64,000 nucleotides of DNA from Alphaproteobacteria bacterium (lineage in GTDB: Bacteria > Pseudomonadota > Alphaproteobacteria > Bin65). A program made the position numbers and the translations under genes. How positions within the stretch are numbered: the stretch's first letter is position 1; every line of letters begins with the position of its first letter. The stretch spans positions 98,491 through 162,490 of the forward strand of contig JAJEGH010000027.1 of the NCBI GenBank assembly GCA_022819985.1. Direction: 5' to 3'. This document shows positions 32,621-43,322 of the stretch, piece after piece. Below the pieces are notes generated by a model that was not told the DNA's origin, made no database searches, and saw only the letters and a program-made list of their open reading frames with translations.

Positions 32621-33109
32621 ATGAACCACGACGCCTATACCGACGCCTATCTGCGCAGCGTGCTGGGCGATGCGCGCTCGGTCGCCATTGTCGGCCTAAG
32701 CGCGAACTGGAACCGGCCGAGCTATTTCGTGGCGAAATATCTCCAGGCCAAGGGCTACCGCGTGCTGCCGGTCAACCCGCGCGAGGCCGGCGGCGAGATC
32801 CTCGACATGCCGGTCGCCGGATCGCTCGAAGAGCTGGGCGAGACGCCGGACCTGGTCGACGTGTTCCGCAATTCGGCCGCCGCCGGTCCGATCACCGACG
32901 AAGCCATCGCCGCCGGCGCGAAGGCGGTGTGGATGCAGATCGGCGTGCGCAACGACGAGGCGGCGGACCGCGCCGAGGCCGCGGGCCTGCGCGTCGTGAT
33001 GAACCGCTGCCCGAAGATCGAGTATTCCCGCCTGTTCGGCGAACTGAGCTGGGGCGGCTTCTGGTCCGGCGTCATCTCGGCCAAGCGCCGGCGCGCAAGG
33101 CTGAACTGA
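32621..33109 (+). CDS. CoA-binding domain protein
   Basis: This 162-residue protein has a CoA-binding Rossmann domain (SVAIVGLSANWNRPSYFVAKYL, described in parts) resembling the CoA-binding part of succinyl-CoA ligase. It also has the family phrases YRVLPVNPREAG and NRCPKIEYSRLF. It probably binds CoA or a nucleotide; the precise role is unknown. The ATG at 32621 follows a GGAGG. It is 40 bases upstream of metY, a common alphaproteobacterial pairing, which hints at a link to sulfur amino acid metabolism. Confidence 0.87.
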   Translation: MNHDAYTDAYLRSVLGDARSVAIVGLSANWNRPSYFVAKYLQAKGYRVLPVNPREAGGEILDMPVAGSLEELGETPDLVDVFRNSAAAGPITDEAIAAGAKAVWMQIGVRNDEAADRAEAAGLRVVMNRCPKIEYSRLFGELSWGGFWSGVISAKRRRARLN

Positions 33110-33149
33110 AGATGGCGCGCCGGACGACAGCGCGAATGAGGACGGGGCG

Positions 33150-34478
33150 ATGAGCGGCAGCGGCGATCCGGCCTGGGGCTTCGAGACCCTGGCGATCCAC
33201 GCCGGCGCCCGGCCCGAGCCGGTGACCGGCGCACGCCAGACGCCGATCTTCCAGAACACCTCCTACGTCTTCCACGACGCCGACCACGCCGCCTCCCTGT
33301 TCAACCTGATGGAGCCGGGCTTCGTCTATTCCCGGCTCGCCAACCCGACCAACGCGGTGCTGGAGGAGCGGCTGGCGGCGCTCGAGGGCGGCGTCGGCGG
33401 CACGGCGGTCGCGACCGGCCACGCCGCGCAGGTGCTCGCCCTGTTCCCGCTGATGGCGCCGGGCTGCGAGGTCGTCGCCGCCAACAAGCTCTATGGCGGC
33501 TCGCTCAACCAGATGGGCAACAGCTTCAAAAAGTTCGGCTGGAAGGCGCAGTTCGTCGATCCGGAGGACCCGGAGAACTTCCGCCGGGCGCTCACCGGCG
33601 ACACGCGGGCGCTGTTCGTCGAAAGCATCGCCAATCCGGGCGGCGTGATCGTCGATCTGAAGGCCATCGCGGCGGTCGCGCACGAGGCCGGCGTGCCCTT
33701 CGTCGTCGACAACACGATGGCGACGCCCTGGCTGTGCCGCCCCATCGAATTCGGCGCCGACATCGTCGTCAACTCGACGACCAAGTTCCTGTCCGGCAAC
33801 GGCACCTCGCTCGGCGGCGCGGTGGTCGATACCGGCGATTTCCCGTGGCTCGACCACGCCGACAAGTTCCCCAGCCTCGCCCGGCCCGCCCCGGAATATC
33901 ACGGCCTGACCTTCGCCGAGACCTTCGGCACGCTGGCCTATACGACCTACGCCCACGCCGTCTCCCTGCGCGATCTCGGCGCCAGCCAGCAGCCGATGAA
34001 CGCCTGGCTCACCCTGCTCGGGCTGGAAACCCTGCCGCTGCGCATGGAGCGGCACTGCGCCAACGCGCTGACCGTCGCGGAGTGGCTGGAGGGCCATCCG
34101 GCGGTTGAATGGGTGTCCTATGCCGGGCTGCCGTCGAGCCCATTCCACGAATTGCAGCAGCGCTACATGCCGCGCGGCGCCGGCTCGGTCTTCACTTTCG
34201 GGCTCAAGGGCGGCTACGACGCAGGCATGCGGCTGGTTGAGACCGTCGAGCTGTTCAGCCATCTCGCCAATGTCGGCGACGCCCGCTCGCTGATCCTGCA
34301 CCCGGCGAGCACGACGCATCGGCAATTGACCGACGAGCAGCGCGCCGCCGCCGGCGCCGGCGACGACGTCATCCGGCTCAGCATCGGGCTGGAGACCGCC
34401 GAAGACCTGATCGCCGACCTCGACCGGTCCCTGCGCAACGCCTCGGTCCGGGGAACCGTCCGGGCCGCCGCGGAATAG
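33150..34478 (+). CDS. metY: O-acetylhomoserine aminocarboxypropyltransferase (sulfhydrylase)
   Basis: This 442-residue PLP enzyme of the Cys/Met metabolism family makes homocysteine (or methionine) from O-acetylhomoserine and a sulfur donor. The PLP Lys is K212 in NSTTKFLSG. Y60-S-R in GFVYSRLANPTN and the VVDNTMATPW segment are typical of MetY rather than MetB. The sequence is full length. The downstream side is the repeat-rich gap at 34479-35214. Confidence 0.92.
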   Translation: MSGSGDPAWGFETLAIHAGARPEPVTGARQTPIFQNTSYVFHDADHAASLFNLMEPGFVYSRLANPTNAVLEERLAALEGGVGGTAVATGHAAQVLALFPLMAPGCEVVAANKLYGGSLNQMGNSFKKFGWKAQFVDPEDPENFRRALTGDTRALFVESIANPGGVIVDLKAIAAVAHEAGVPFVVDNTMATPWLCRPIEFGADIVVNSTTKFLSGNGTSLGGAVVDTGDFPWLDHADKFPSLARPAPEYHGLTFAETFGTLAYTTYAHAVSLRDLGASQQPMNAWLTLLGLETLPLRMERHCANALTVAEWLEGHPAVEWVSYAGLPSSPFHELQQRYMPRGAGSVFTFGLKGGYDAGMRLVETVELFSHLANVGDARSLILHPASTTHRQLTDEQRAAAGAGDDVIRLSIGLETAEDLIADLDRSLRNASVRGTVRAAAE

Positions 34479-34558
34479 GGCGGCCGCGGGCGCGGCCTTG
34501 CGGCGGGGTCCGCCGGGGCCGGCCTTCAAAAATATTTCCTTTTTTTCGATAATATCCA

Positions 34559-34587
34559 TTGACGTTGTCAATATTGTTCCTTATATG
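34559..34587 (+). promoter_or_regulatory. Promoter-like sequence in repeat copy B
   Basis: TTGACG (34559-34564), a 17-base spacer and TATATG (34582-34587) mirror the hexamers of copy A. No coding frame follows. Confidence 0.4.
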
Positions 34588-35080
34588 TGCTTTTGTCAGC
34601 GCCCGAAATGCGCCTGCCCACCTATCCTTCCCCCTCTTCAGAGGGCTCCTCTGCGAAAGTCGGGCAGAGCCTGAAGGGCCGGCGGCGGACCCGTGCCCAC
34701 GATACCCCTCCCCCAAGGGGAGGGAGGTATGGTGTTGAAATCGCGCCGGTTTTTCGGCTTCGGTCCGGCGTTTGCGGAACAAAGTCCCCCCTCCCCTTGG
34801 GGGAGGGGGCAGGGGGAGGGGTCGTACGCACTCGTTTCGCAGAGGAACGCTCTTCAGAGGGGGAAGTGGCCGAGCGCAGCGGAGGCGCTTGTCCTGAGCG
34901 AAGTCGAAGGGATGGGGGTGTCCATCCGCCCCGGCTGCCGTTTGTCCGCCGCCCGGAACAGGATATGGAATATTTCCTGCCAAGATTATTTTCGCCATTC
35001 CCCCGAATCGCGTTTTTCCAGCGCTTCTGCGGGGTTCGGGCGTTTCAAGGGCATACAAAGCGCAAAAAAAAACGTGTGGG

Positions 35081-35092
35081 CAGACCGGTCTG
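35081..35092. promoter_or_regulatory. Operator-like palindrome CAGACCGGTCTG in repeat copy B
   Basis: This perfect 12-bp palindrome is followed by TCTAATTC, as in copy A. It resembles some TetR-type operators, but there is no adjacent promoter for a gene. Confidence 0.35.
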
Positions 35093-35214
35093 TCTAATTC
35101 AGTACAAGGCGGGAAAAACGGCGGAAAACTGCGGAAAAACGGCGGCGGCGGCAGAAAAGAACTTGAATATTCGTTCAAAAACAAAAGAGCCGCAGGCACG
35201 ATCCCGGCTTCGCC

Positions 35215-36792
35215 CTATTGCCGGTCCGCGCCCGCCGCGCCCGCCCCGGCCATCGCCTTCAGTTCGAGCTTGTCGATCTTGCCGGGGCCTTTCTTGGGCA
35301 GCGTTTCGAGAATGCGGATGAATTTCGGCCGCTTGTATTTCGCCAGGCTGGCCTCGGCGTGGCGGTGCAGCGCCTCGACGCTCGCCGATGCGCCGGGCCG
35401 GAAGGCGACGAAGACGCAGACCGCCTCGCCGAGAAAATCGTCGGGCACGCCGACCGCCGCCGCCTCGGCGACCGCCGGGTGGTTCGTCATCGCCTCGTCG
35501 ACCTCGCGGGGATAGACGTTGTAGCCGCCGACCAGGATCAGCTCCTTCTTGCGGTCGACCAGGAACAGGTAGCCGTCCTCGTCCAGATAGCCGACATCGC
35601 CGGTATAGAGCCAGCCGTCGCGGATCGCCTCGGCGGTCTCTTCCGGCCGGTTGCGATAGCCGATGGTGAATTGCGGGCCGCGCACCCGGATTTCGCCGCG
35701 CTCGCCGGCCGGCAGGACGCGCGTTCCGGTTTCCAGATCGACGATCTCGATCCCGGTATCCGGCGGCGTCACTCCGACCGAAAGCGGCTTCGTGGGGCCG
35801 TCGGTCGGGTTGTTGGCGATCGGCGCGCCTTCCGACATGCCGAGGCCTTCGAGAATGTCGTGGCCGGTGCGCGCCTTCCAGCGCGCCAGCAGATCCGCCG
35901 GGCAGGGCGAGCCGCCGGCCAGGCTGTAGCGCAGCGCGCCGAGATCGGCGCCCGCCATCGCCTCCGCCCCGAGCAGGCCGAGGAAAATCGCCGCCGGGCC
36001 GCCGGCGAACACGCTGACCCGGTTCCGCTCCAGTTCCCCGATGACGAAATCCGGCCGGTATTGCGGCACGATGACCATGGTCGCCCGGACATAGAGCGGG
36101 AAAACGATCGAGAAATGGTGGCCCCAGATGTGGAACATCGGGGCGACGTTCAGGATGGTCTCCCGGTCGAATCCGAAGCGCCACACGGCATGGATCTGCC
36201 GGCAGAACCAGTCGAACGAACTGTGGATATGCTCGGCGCCCTTGGGCAGGCCGGTCGTGCCGCCGGTGAAGAACATGGTGCTGCGGTCTTCGGGCCGCGG
36301 CCGTTCTTCGGGCAGGAAGAGGCGGTCGTCCGCCGCCCATTGCCAAATATCGAACCCGCCCTCCCCGACCGTCAGCACGTCCGACCCGCCGGCGCCGGCC
36401 AGCGCGCGGACCCGGCCGGCCAGCGCCGGCGAGCAGGCGACCGCGGCCGGCGCGACATCGGCAAGCAACCGGTCGAGCTCGCGGTCCGTGTAGGCCGGAT
36501 TGAGCGGCGCGGTCTGGAGGCGCGCCGCGTAGGCGCCCATGAGGGCGACCGCCGTTTCGATCCCGTTGCCCATGACCAGGGCGATGCGCTCGCCCGGCGT
36601 ATAACGCTCCGCCAGACGGTGCGCCATGCCGGCGACGGCGCGGCGGTATTCGGCGAAGGTGAGTTGCCGGTCCTCGCAGATCAGGGCGGTGCGGTCGGGC
36701 CGCAGGTCGGCCGCGGCGTCCAGGGCCTCGACGATCGTCGGATAGTGCGGATCGCCTTCGACATAATCGACGGATGGATGGCCGGGCGTCAT
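35215..36792 (-). CDS. AMP-dependent acyl-CoA synthetase (fatty acid-CoA ligase type)
   Basis: This 525-residue adenylate-forming enzyme has P-loop FFTGGTTGLPKGAEH, A5 EGLGMSEGAP, A8 YTGDVGYLDEDGY and the C-terminal catalytic Lys in LPKKGPGKIDK. Domain order and length fit long-chain or aryl-CoA ligases. It is convergent with metY across repeat copy B, and the small gene downstream of mgtE ends just upstream of it on the same strand. Substrate is unknown. It is distinct from the ligase at 7389-8939. Confidence 0.9.
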   Translation of the reverse strand: MTPGHPSVDYVEGDPHYPTIVEALDAAADLRPDRTALICEDRQLTFAEYRRAVAGMAHRLAERYTPGERIALVMGNGIETAVALMGAYAARLQTAPLNPAYTDRELDRLLADVAPAAVACSPALAGRVRALAGAGGSDVLTVGEGGFDIWQWAADDRLFLPEERPRPEDRSTMFFTGGTTGLPKGAEHIHSSFDWFCRQIHAVWRFGFDRETILNVAPMFHIWGHHFSIVFPLYVRATMVIVPQYRPDFVIGELERNRVSVFAGGPAAIFLGLLGAEAMAGADLGALRYSLAGGSPCPADLLARWKARTGHDILEGLGMSEGAPIANNPTDGPTKPLSVGVTPPDTGIEIVDLETGTRVLPAGERGEIRVRGPQFTIGYRNRPEETAEAIRDGWLYTGDVGYLDEDGYLFLVDRKKELILVGGYNVYPREVDEAMTNHPAVAEAAAVGVPDDFLGEAVCVFVAFRPGASASVEALHRHAEASLAKYKRPKFIRILETLPKKGPGKIDKLELKAMAGAGAAGADRQ

Positions 36793-36875
36793 CGCGGGAC
36801 TCTCCTGGGGGCGCTCATCGAGTATGGGGCGAGGCGCGGGGATATGCCAACCCCGGCGCTCTTAATCCGGCGCGC

Positions 36876-37316
36876 TCAATCCGGATCCGGGCGGCCCCGG
36901 CGGCGGGTGGAGGCAGGACGGTCAGAGGCGCGGCGGGCGGATGCGGCGCGGGCCAGCCCCTCGAACCGCTCCGCCAGGTCGGCGAGGCCGGCCCGCTCGA
37001 AGGCCAGATCCTGCCGGGCGGCCGGATCGCCGCCCTGCTGCGCCCGGTCGAGCTCGCCGGCGACCTCCCGCGCCAGCCGCGCAACGGCTCGGGCGGTTGC
37101 GGCATCGACCGGATCGAAAATCACCTCCTGCGCCATCATGGCGTCGGCAAAGCGGGTGAAGTCCTCCTTGCGCAGCCGCTCCAGCTCGCGGTCCACCTTG
37201 CGCCAGTCCGCCGCCCAGGCCGCCCATAGGGCCCGGCGGGCGGCGTCCCGGTCCCGCGTCTGCTCCAGACGGACCATCACGCGGACGAACTGCCAGGTAT
37301 CGAAGACGATCCGCAC
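36876..37316 (-). CDS. Hypothetical protein downstream of mgtE
   Basis: I do not recognise this 146-residue protein. It is soluble and helical, rich in Arg, Ala, Glu and Asp, with possible coiled-coil stretches (WRKVDRELERLRKEDF). The C-terminus is an Arg/Pro-rich tail. It starts at a GTG 11 bases after the mgtE stop, so it is probably co-transcribed with mgtE. Overlapping frames are also long here because of the high GC content, so the coding call is only moderate. Confidence 0.55.
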   Translation of the reverse strand: MRIVFDTWQFVRVMVRLEQTRDRDAARRALWAAWAADWRKVDRELERLRKEDFTRFADAMMAQEVIFDPVDAATARAVARLAREVAGELDRAQQGGDPAARQDLAFERAGLADLAERFEGLARAASARRASDRPASTRRRGRPDPD

Positions 37317-37327
37317 GGGAGCGGCCC

Positions 37328-38728
37328 CTAGAGCAGAAAAACGGTCGCCAGACCGAGGAACGTCAGGAAGCCGATGACATCGGTGACCGTGGTCAGGATG
37401 ACCGGCGACGCGATCGCGGGATCGATGCCCCGGCGGTCGAGCAGAAAGGGCACCATGGCGCCCGAAAGTCCGGCGACCAGCAGGTTCAGCACCATGGCGA
37501 CCGCGATGACGGCGCCGAGCCCCGGATCGGCGAACCAGAGGCCGGCGATCACGCCCATGATCGCGGCGAACAGGACACCGTTCGCCAGGCCGACGGAGAG
37601 TTCCTTGAGGATGAAGCGGGACGCCTTGCCCGGGCCGAAATCGCGCATGGCGATGGCGCGGACCGCCACCGTCAGGGTCTGGGTGCCGGCGATGCCGCCC
37701 ATCGAGGCGACGATCGGCATGAGCACCGCGAGCGCCACGACCTGCTCGATGGTCCGGGCGAAGATCGCGATGACGACCGAGGCCGCAATGGCCGTGACCA
37801 GGTTGATGCCGAGCCAGCTGAAGCGGCGCCGGGTGGTCTGGAGCATGTCCTGGTAGAAGTCCGTCTCGCTGACGCCGGAGAGCTTCAGCAGGTCCTCCTC
37901 GGCCTCCTCGTCGATCACGTCGACCACGTCGTCGACGGTGATCATGCCGACGAGCCGGTTGTCGCCGTCGACCACCGGGGCCGAGACAAGGTCGCGGTCC
38001 CGGAACAGGATGGCCACGTCTTCCTGGTCCATCGTCGCCGGGATGATGGTGATGTCCCGGTCCATGATCGCGGCGATGCGCACGGGCCGGCCGGTCCGGA
38101 GCAGCGTGTTGAGCGGCAGGCTGCCGACGAGCGCGCGCGACCGGCCGTCAACCACGAAAATATCGTAGAAATCGTCCGGCAGTTCGGCGCTTTCGCGCAT
38201 ATGGTCGATCACTTCGCCGACCGTCCAGTTTTGCGCAACGGCGACCGACTCGCGCTGCATCAGCCGGCCCGCGCTGTCATCCGGATAGGACAGGCTGTCC
38301 TCGATCAGCCGTCGGTCTTCCGGCTCGACTTCGGTCAAGATCTCCTGCCGGGTGGCGTGGTCCAGGTCTTCGAGAATCTCGACCGCGTCGTCCGTACTCA
38401 GATCGCTGACGGCGGCGGCGACCTGCCTGGGCTCGAGAATGTCCAGCACCTCGTCGCGCACCGCATCGTCGAGTTCGGGGAGCACTTCGGGCGGCAATGT
38501 GCGGCGCGAATAGTCGATCACCCGAACCCGGATGTCCGACGGCAACCGCTCGAGCAGGTCGGCGATGTCGGAAAAGTGCAGGGGATGGATCAGGCGGCGG
38601 ACCTGCTTGGCGTGGCCCGCCCGCGCCGCCTCGACGACGGCGTGAACGACCGCCGGCTTCAGGCCGTAGAGCGGCTCGGCGGCGTGTTTCTTCTTTTTCC
38701 GTACCGGCTTGTCGATCGTGTCGGCCAT
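37328..38728 (-). CDS. mgtE: Magnesium transporter MgtE
   Basis: This 466-residue protein has the MgtE layout: a cytoplasmic N-domain of helical repeats (LIHPLHFSDIADLLERL, LSTDDAVEILEDL), a CBS pair (about 150-270, with VVDGRSRALVGSLPLNTLL and VVDGDNRLVGMITVDDVVDVI) and five C-terminal membrane helices. The pore motif ASMGGIAGTQTLTV is present. The cytoplasmic domains sense Mg and gate the channel. I chose the ATG at 38728 (MADTIDKPVRKKKK) because upstream codons run back into the tRNA gene. Confidence 0.93.
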   Translation of the reverse strand: MADTIDKPVRKKKKHAAEPLYGLKPAVVHAVVEAARAGHAKQVRRLIHPLHFSDIADLLERLPSDIRVRVIDYSRRTLPPEVLPELDDAVRDEVLDILEPRQVAAAVSDLSTDDAVEILEDLDHATRQEILTEVEPEDRRLIEDSLSYPDDSAGRLMQRESVAVAQNWTVGEVIDHMRESAELPDDFYDIFVVDGRSRALVGSLPLNTLLRTGRPVRIAAIMDRDITIIPATMDQEDVAILFRDRDLVSAPVVDGDNRLVGMITVDDVVDVIDEEAEEDLLKLSGVSETDFYQDMLQTTRRRFSWLGINLVTAIAASVVIAIFARTIEQVVALAVLMPIVASMGGIAGTQTLTVAVRAIAMRDFGPGKASRFILKELSVGLANGVLFAAIMGVIAGLWFADPGLGAVIAVAMVLNLLVAGLSGAMVPFLLDRRGIDPAIASPVILTTVTDVIGFLTFLGLATVFLL

Positions 38729-38818
38729 ATCCGGATTCCCCCGGCGAGGCGACGAATCAGGCGCCGGCTGCCGGCCGCCTGTCTCGCAAGGGGCCGGCCT
38801 TCCAGCCCTCGGACGATA

Positions 38819-38905
38819 TGGTGCGGTCGAGAAGACTCGAACTTCCACGGGCTTTCGCCCACAGCGACCTCAACGCTGCGCGTCTACCAATTCCGCCACG
38901 ACCGC
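38819..38905 (-). tRNA. tRNA-Leu (anticodon GAG)
   Basis: This 87-base gene includes an encoded CCA. On the minus strand the acceptor GCGGTCG pairs with CGACCGC. The D-arm region reads GGCGGAATTGGTAGACGCGC, and the anticodon stem CAGCG/CGCTG encloses TTGAGGT. A long variable arm (GGGC/GCCC) and the TTCGAGT T-loop confirm a class II leucine tRNA. It lies 90 bases upstream of mgtE on the same strand. No integrase or duplicated 3' end is nearby. Confidence 0.95.
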
Positions 38906-39073
38906 ATGCGGCGCCCGTTCGACCGGAACCGTCCGCTCGCAGGGCCCGCCGATGTAAGGCGCCGATATGGATTCCAGGGACCGGCAAAGGCAGACAGCTT
39001 ATATAGGCGGCAGCCGCGGCGGCCAAGGCGGCCAAATCGGCGCAAGACGAGGCGTGGAGAGGATCGGGCGCAG

Positions 39074-39787
39074 GTGGGTTCCCCCGGAGAACGGTATGCG
39101 GCGGTATCGGCGGACGATACCGCGCCGGAATGGGCGACCGCGACCGCGCCGCGCCCCTACGGTCCTGCGCTGCGCGACATGGAGCGGCGCGTCGAGGCGA
39201 TCCTGGCGGCGCGCGCGGGCGAGGCGATCTGGCTGCTCGAACACGAACCGGTGCTGACCGCCGGGACCAGCGCCGAACCGGACGAACTGCGCGACCCCGG
39301 AGACCTGCCGGTCATTCGGGTCGGGCGCGGCGGCCGCTACACCTGGCACGGCCCGGGCCAGCGCATCGTCTACATCATGCTCGACCTGAACCGGCGGCGG
39401 CAGGACGTGCGCCTGCTGGTCCGCGCGCTGGAGGCCTGGATCGCGGCGGCGCTCGGCGAACTGGGCGTAGGCGCCGCGCCGCGCGAAGGGCGGGTCGGCC
39501 TGTGGGTCGACCGGTCGGCGGACAAGGGGCCGGGCTGCGAGGACAAGATCGCCGCCCTCGGCATCAGGCTACGCCGCTGGGTGACCTACCACGGCATCTC
39601 GATCAACGTCGCACCGGACCTGGCGGAATTCGGGCGCATCCTGCCCTGCGGCATCGACGATCCGCGCTATGGCGTGACCTCGCTGGCGGATCTCGGGACC
39701 GGGGCGTCCATGGCCGATCTCGACGCGGCGCTGAAGGCGACGTTCAGCCGAACGGTCGACCGTCTTCTCCCGCGCGCGCCGCGCTGA
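39074..39787 (+). CDS. lipB: Octanoyltransferase (lipoate biosynthesis)
   Basis: LipB moves octanoyl groups from acyl carrier protein to the lipoyl domains of 2-oxoacid dehydrogenases and glycine cleavage H protein. Motifs are RGGRYTWHGPGQ (about 85-96), the catalytic Lys K158 in EDKIA, TYHGISINV and the nucleophile C192 in PCGIDD. The start is uncertain; the GTG at 39074 gives 237 residues and the frame is open far upstream without support. The 3' end overlaps the convergent MaoC gene by 44 bases. Confidence 0.9.
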   Translation: MGSPGERYAAVSADDTAPEWATATAPRPYGPALRDMERRVEAILAARAGEAIWLLEHEPVLTAGTSAEPDELRDPGDLPVIRVGRGGRYTWHGPGQRIVYIMLDLNRRRQDVRLLVRALEAWIAAALGELGVGAAPREGRVGLWVDRSADKGPGCEDKIAALGIRLRRWVTYHGISINVAPDLAEFGRILPCGIDDPRYGVTSLADLGTGASMADLDAALKATFSRTVDRLLPRAPR

Positions 39788-40259
39788 CGAAGAGAACGAG
39801 CCAGATCGCGCTCAACGCCGTCTTGCCGGTCCGTTCCGTGACGATCGTACAGCGCAGCCGGTACTGCCATTTGCCCGGCCCGCGCGGCTTGATCTCCATC
39901 AGGCTCACCCGCAGCTTGATCCGGTCGCCGACCGCAACCGGCGCGAGGAAGCGGATTCGTTCGAAGCCGAGATTGATGCCGTAGTCCACCCCGTCGGGCT
40001 GCAACTCGCCGCTGCGGGACAGATGGCTCAGCAGCGACAGGGTCAGGAAGCCGTGGGCGATCGTGCTGCCGAACGGGCCGTCGGTAGCGGCCCAGGCCGG
40101 GTCGACATGCAGCGGGTTCCGGTCCTCCGTCGCCTCGCCGAACAGGTCGATCCGGTCCTGGTCGACCGGCATCCAGTCGCTCTCCCCGATCGGCTCGCCG
40201 ACATATCCCCCCATCGTGTCGACGTGAAAGGGGATTCCCTCGATCAGCAAACGGCCCAT
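39744..40259 (-). CDS. MaoC-family (R)-specific enoyl-CoA hydratase-like protein
   Basis: This 171-residue hot-dog fold protein has the hydratase motif DRNPLHVDPAWA followed by FGSTIAHGFLTLSLL, where the Asp/His pair of MaoC hydratases is present. It likely hydrates an enoyl-CoA in fatty acid or polyhydroxyalkanoate metabolism. I chose the ATG at 40259 (MGRLLIEGIPFH); the open frame extends to 40307 without support. It overlaps lipB tail to tail and lies 44 bases downstream of the acylphosphatase gene on the same strand. Confidence 0.88.
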   Translation of the reverse strand: MGRLLIEGIPFHVDTMGGYVGEPIGESDWMPVDQDRIDLFGEATEDRNPLHVDPAWAATDGPFGSTIAHGFLTLSLLSHLSRSGELQPDGVDYGINLGFERIRFLAPVAVGDRIKLRVSLMEIKPRGPGKWQYRLRCTIVTERTGKTALSAIWLVLFVSAARAGEDGRPFG

Positions 40260-40303
40260 GCGTGCCAACTCGCTTTCAGAATCGGGCCGGCCGCCGCCCC
40301 GGG

Positions 40304-40597
40304 TCACACAGTGGGACGCAGCCGGAAACCGGCCGAACCGTCATCGTGCCCCGGCGCGGCCTCGACCTTGCCGACGACCGCGGCCGGAGGCCCGGACCGG
40401 CAGCGGCCGGCCACCTCGTGCACATGACTTTCGGGTCCGATCAGCAACGCCTCGACGGTGCCGTCCGACCGGTTGCGGACCCAGCCCCGGAGCCCGGCGC
40501 CGTTTGCCAGTTCGGAGAGCCAGCCGCGGAACCAGACATTCTGGACCTTGCCGGAAATGCGCAGGCAAAGGGCCGTTTCCGCCATTCCTTTTCCCAT
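40304..40597 (-). CDS. acyP: Acylphosphatase
   Basis: This 97-residue ferredoxin-like enzyme hydrolyses carboxyl-phosphate bonds. The active-site Arg is R24 in VQNVWFRGW and the Asn is N42 in VRNRSDGTVE. Two ATGs four codons apart are possible (40597 and 40585); I kept the longer. It is downstream of pccA and upstream of the MaoC gene, all minus strand, possibly one transcript. Confidence 0.9.
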   Translation of the reverse strand: MGKGMAETALCLRISGKVQNVWFRGWLSELANGAGLRGWVRNRSDGTVEALLIGPESHVHEVAGRCRSGPPAAVVGKVEAAPGHDDGSAGFRLRPTV

Positions 40598-40679
40598 CGG
40601 CCGGCCCCGGAATGCAAGCGGCACAGCAAGAAACTGCAAAACGCCGGCATCGACCGCGGCAGGCCGCCCGCCGAACGCG

Positions 40680-42701
<2,022 letters not shown>

Positions 42702-42824
42702 GGCAGGCTTCCGGGAACGGCAATTTCGCCATTCCCTTTTATCCCCTGCCGCCGGCCGGGTACAGACAGGGCGTAGCCGCGCCGGCCGGCGGGCCTATAT
42801 CGGCGGCGGGACAGGGGAAGTGGG

Positions 42825-43196
42825 ATGGTGGATATGAAGGTCGAAACTGCCGATGCCGGGGCCATCGCGGGTTATCACGCCCATGTCTACTACACAGCGG
42901 ATTCCAGGCCGGCCGCCGCGGTGCTGCGCGAGGCCGTCGAAACGAATTTCGACATCGCCATGGGCCGATGGCGCGATTTTCCGGTCGGTCCCCATCCGCA
43001 ATGGAGCTACCAGATCGCGTTCGAGGCCGAGCAGCTGGGCGAACTCCTGCCCTTTCTCATCCTCAACCGCGGCGACCTCGACATTTTCCTGCATCCGCTG
43101 ACCGGCGACAATCTGGCGGACCACCGGGACTACGCGACCTGGCTCGGCAATCAGCACGAGCTGAAACTGTCCGTATTCTGCGGCAAGCCGAAATAA
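42825..43196 (+). CDS. DOPA 4,5-dioxygenase family protein
   Basis: This 123-residue protein of the DOPA-dioxygenase-like family has the conserved His segments YHAHVYY, VGPHPQWSYQIAF and FLHPLTGDNLADH. Plant and fungal relatives do extradiol cleavage of DOPA; bacterial members are mostly uncharacterised. It is divergent from pccA, with about 120 bases between, and is followed by YceI and cytochrome b561 genes on the same strand. An aromatic-ring or redox role is a weak inference. Confidence 0.87.
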   Translation: MVDMKVETADAGAIAGYHAHVYYTADSRPAAAVLREAVETNFDIAMGRWRDFPVGPHPQWSYQIAFEAEQLGELLPFLILNRGDLDIFLHPLTGDNLADHRDYATWLGNQHELKLSVFCGKPK

Positions 43197-43322
43197 TTCG
43201 CGGCGCGCGACCGAATCCGGGGTGCCTCGCGTAAAACCGTTGGCAGGGGCGGTTGCACCGGCCATCCCTCGCGCCGCGCCGCTTTCCCTTTGACCGAACC
43301 CATCCGAACGGAGACCCGAAAC

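Larger units (their letters stand above)
34528..35196. repeat. Composite intergenic repeat, copy B
   Basis: Block 1 (about 34528-34613) and block 2 (about 34895-35196) match copy A in order and orientation. The 17-base run CCTTATATGTGCTTTTG is at 34579-34595, and a 22-base identical run is at 35025-35046. Copies diverge by scattered substitutions and small indels, so the duplication is not recent. The spacer between blocks is shorter than in copy A. Confidence 0.75.
34479..35214. other. Gene-free gap with the second composite repeat
   Basis: These 736 bases between convergent metY and an acyl-CoA ligase hold no credible gene. A long minus-strand frame crosses it but reads through the palindromes and has no family features. 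It contains copy B of the composite repeat and short palindromic units, such as the CTCCCCAAGGGGGAG-type near 34710 and 34790. Confidence 0.8.

Noticed and set aside
34378..35199. 273-residue minus-strand frame across repeat copy B, with a related-looking frame in copy A (15643-16044)
   Set aside because: The peptide similarity follows from the DNA repeat. The frames pass through palindromes, have poor starts and different ends, and show no domain. I treat the repeat as non-coding.
38819..38905. tRNA-Leu as an attachment site for an integrated element
   Set aside because: There is no integrase, no duplicated tRNA 3' end and no change in composition nearby; the flanks are mgtE and lipB.
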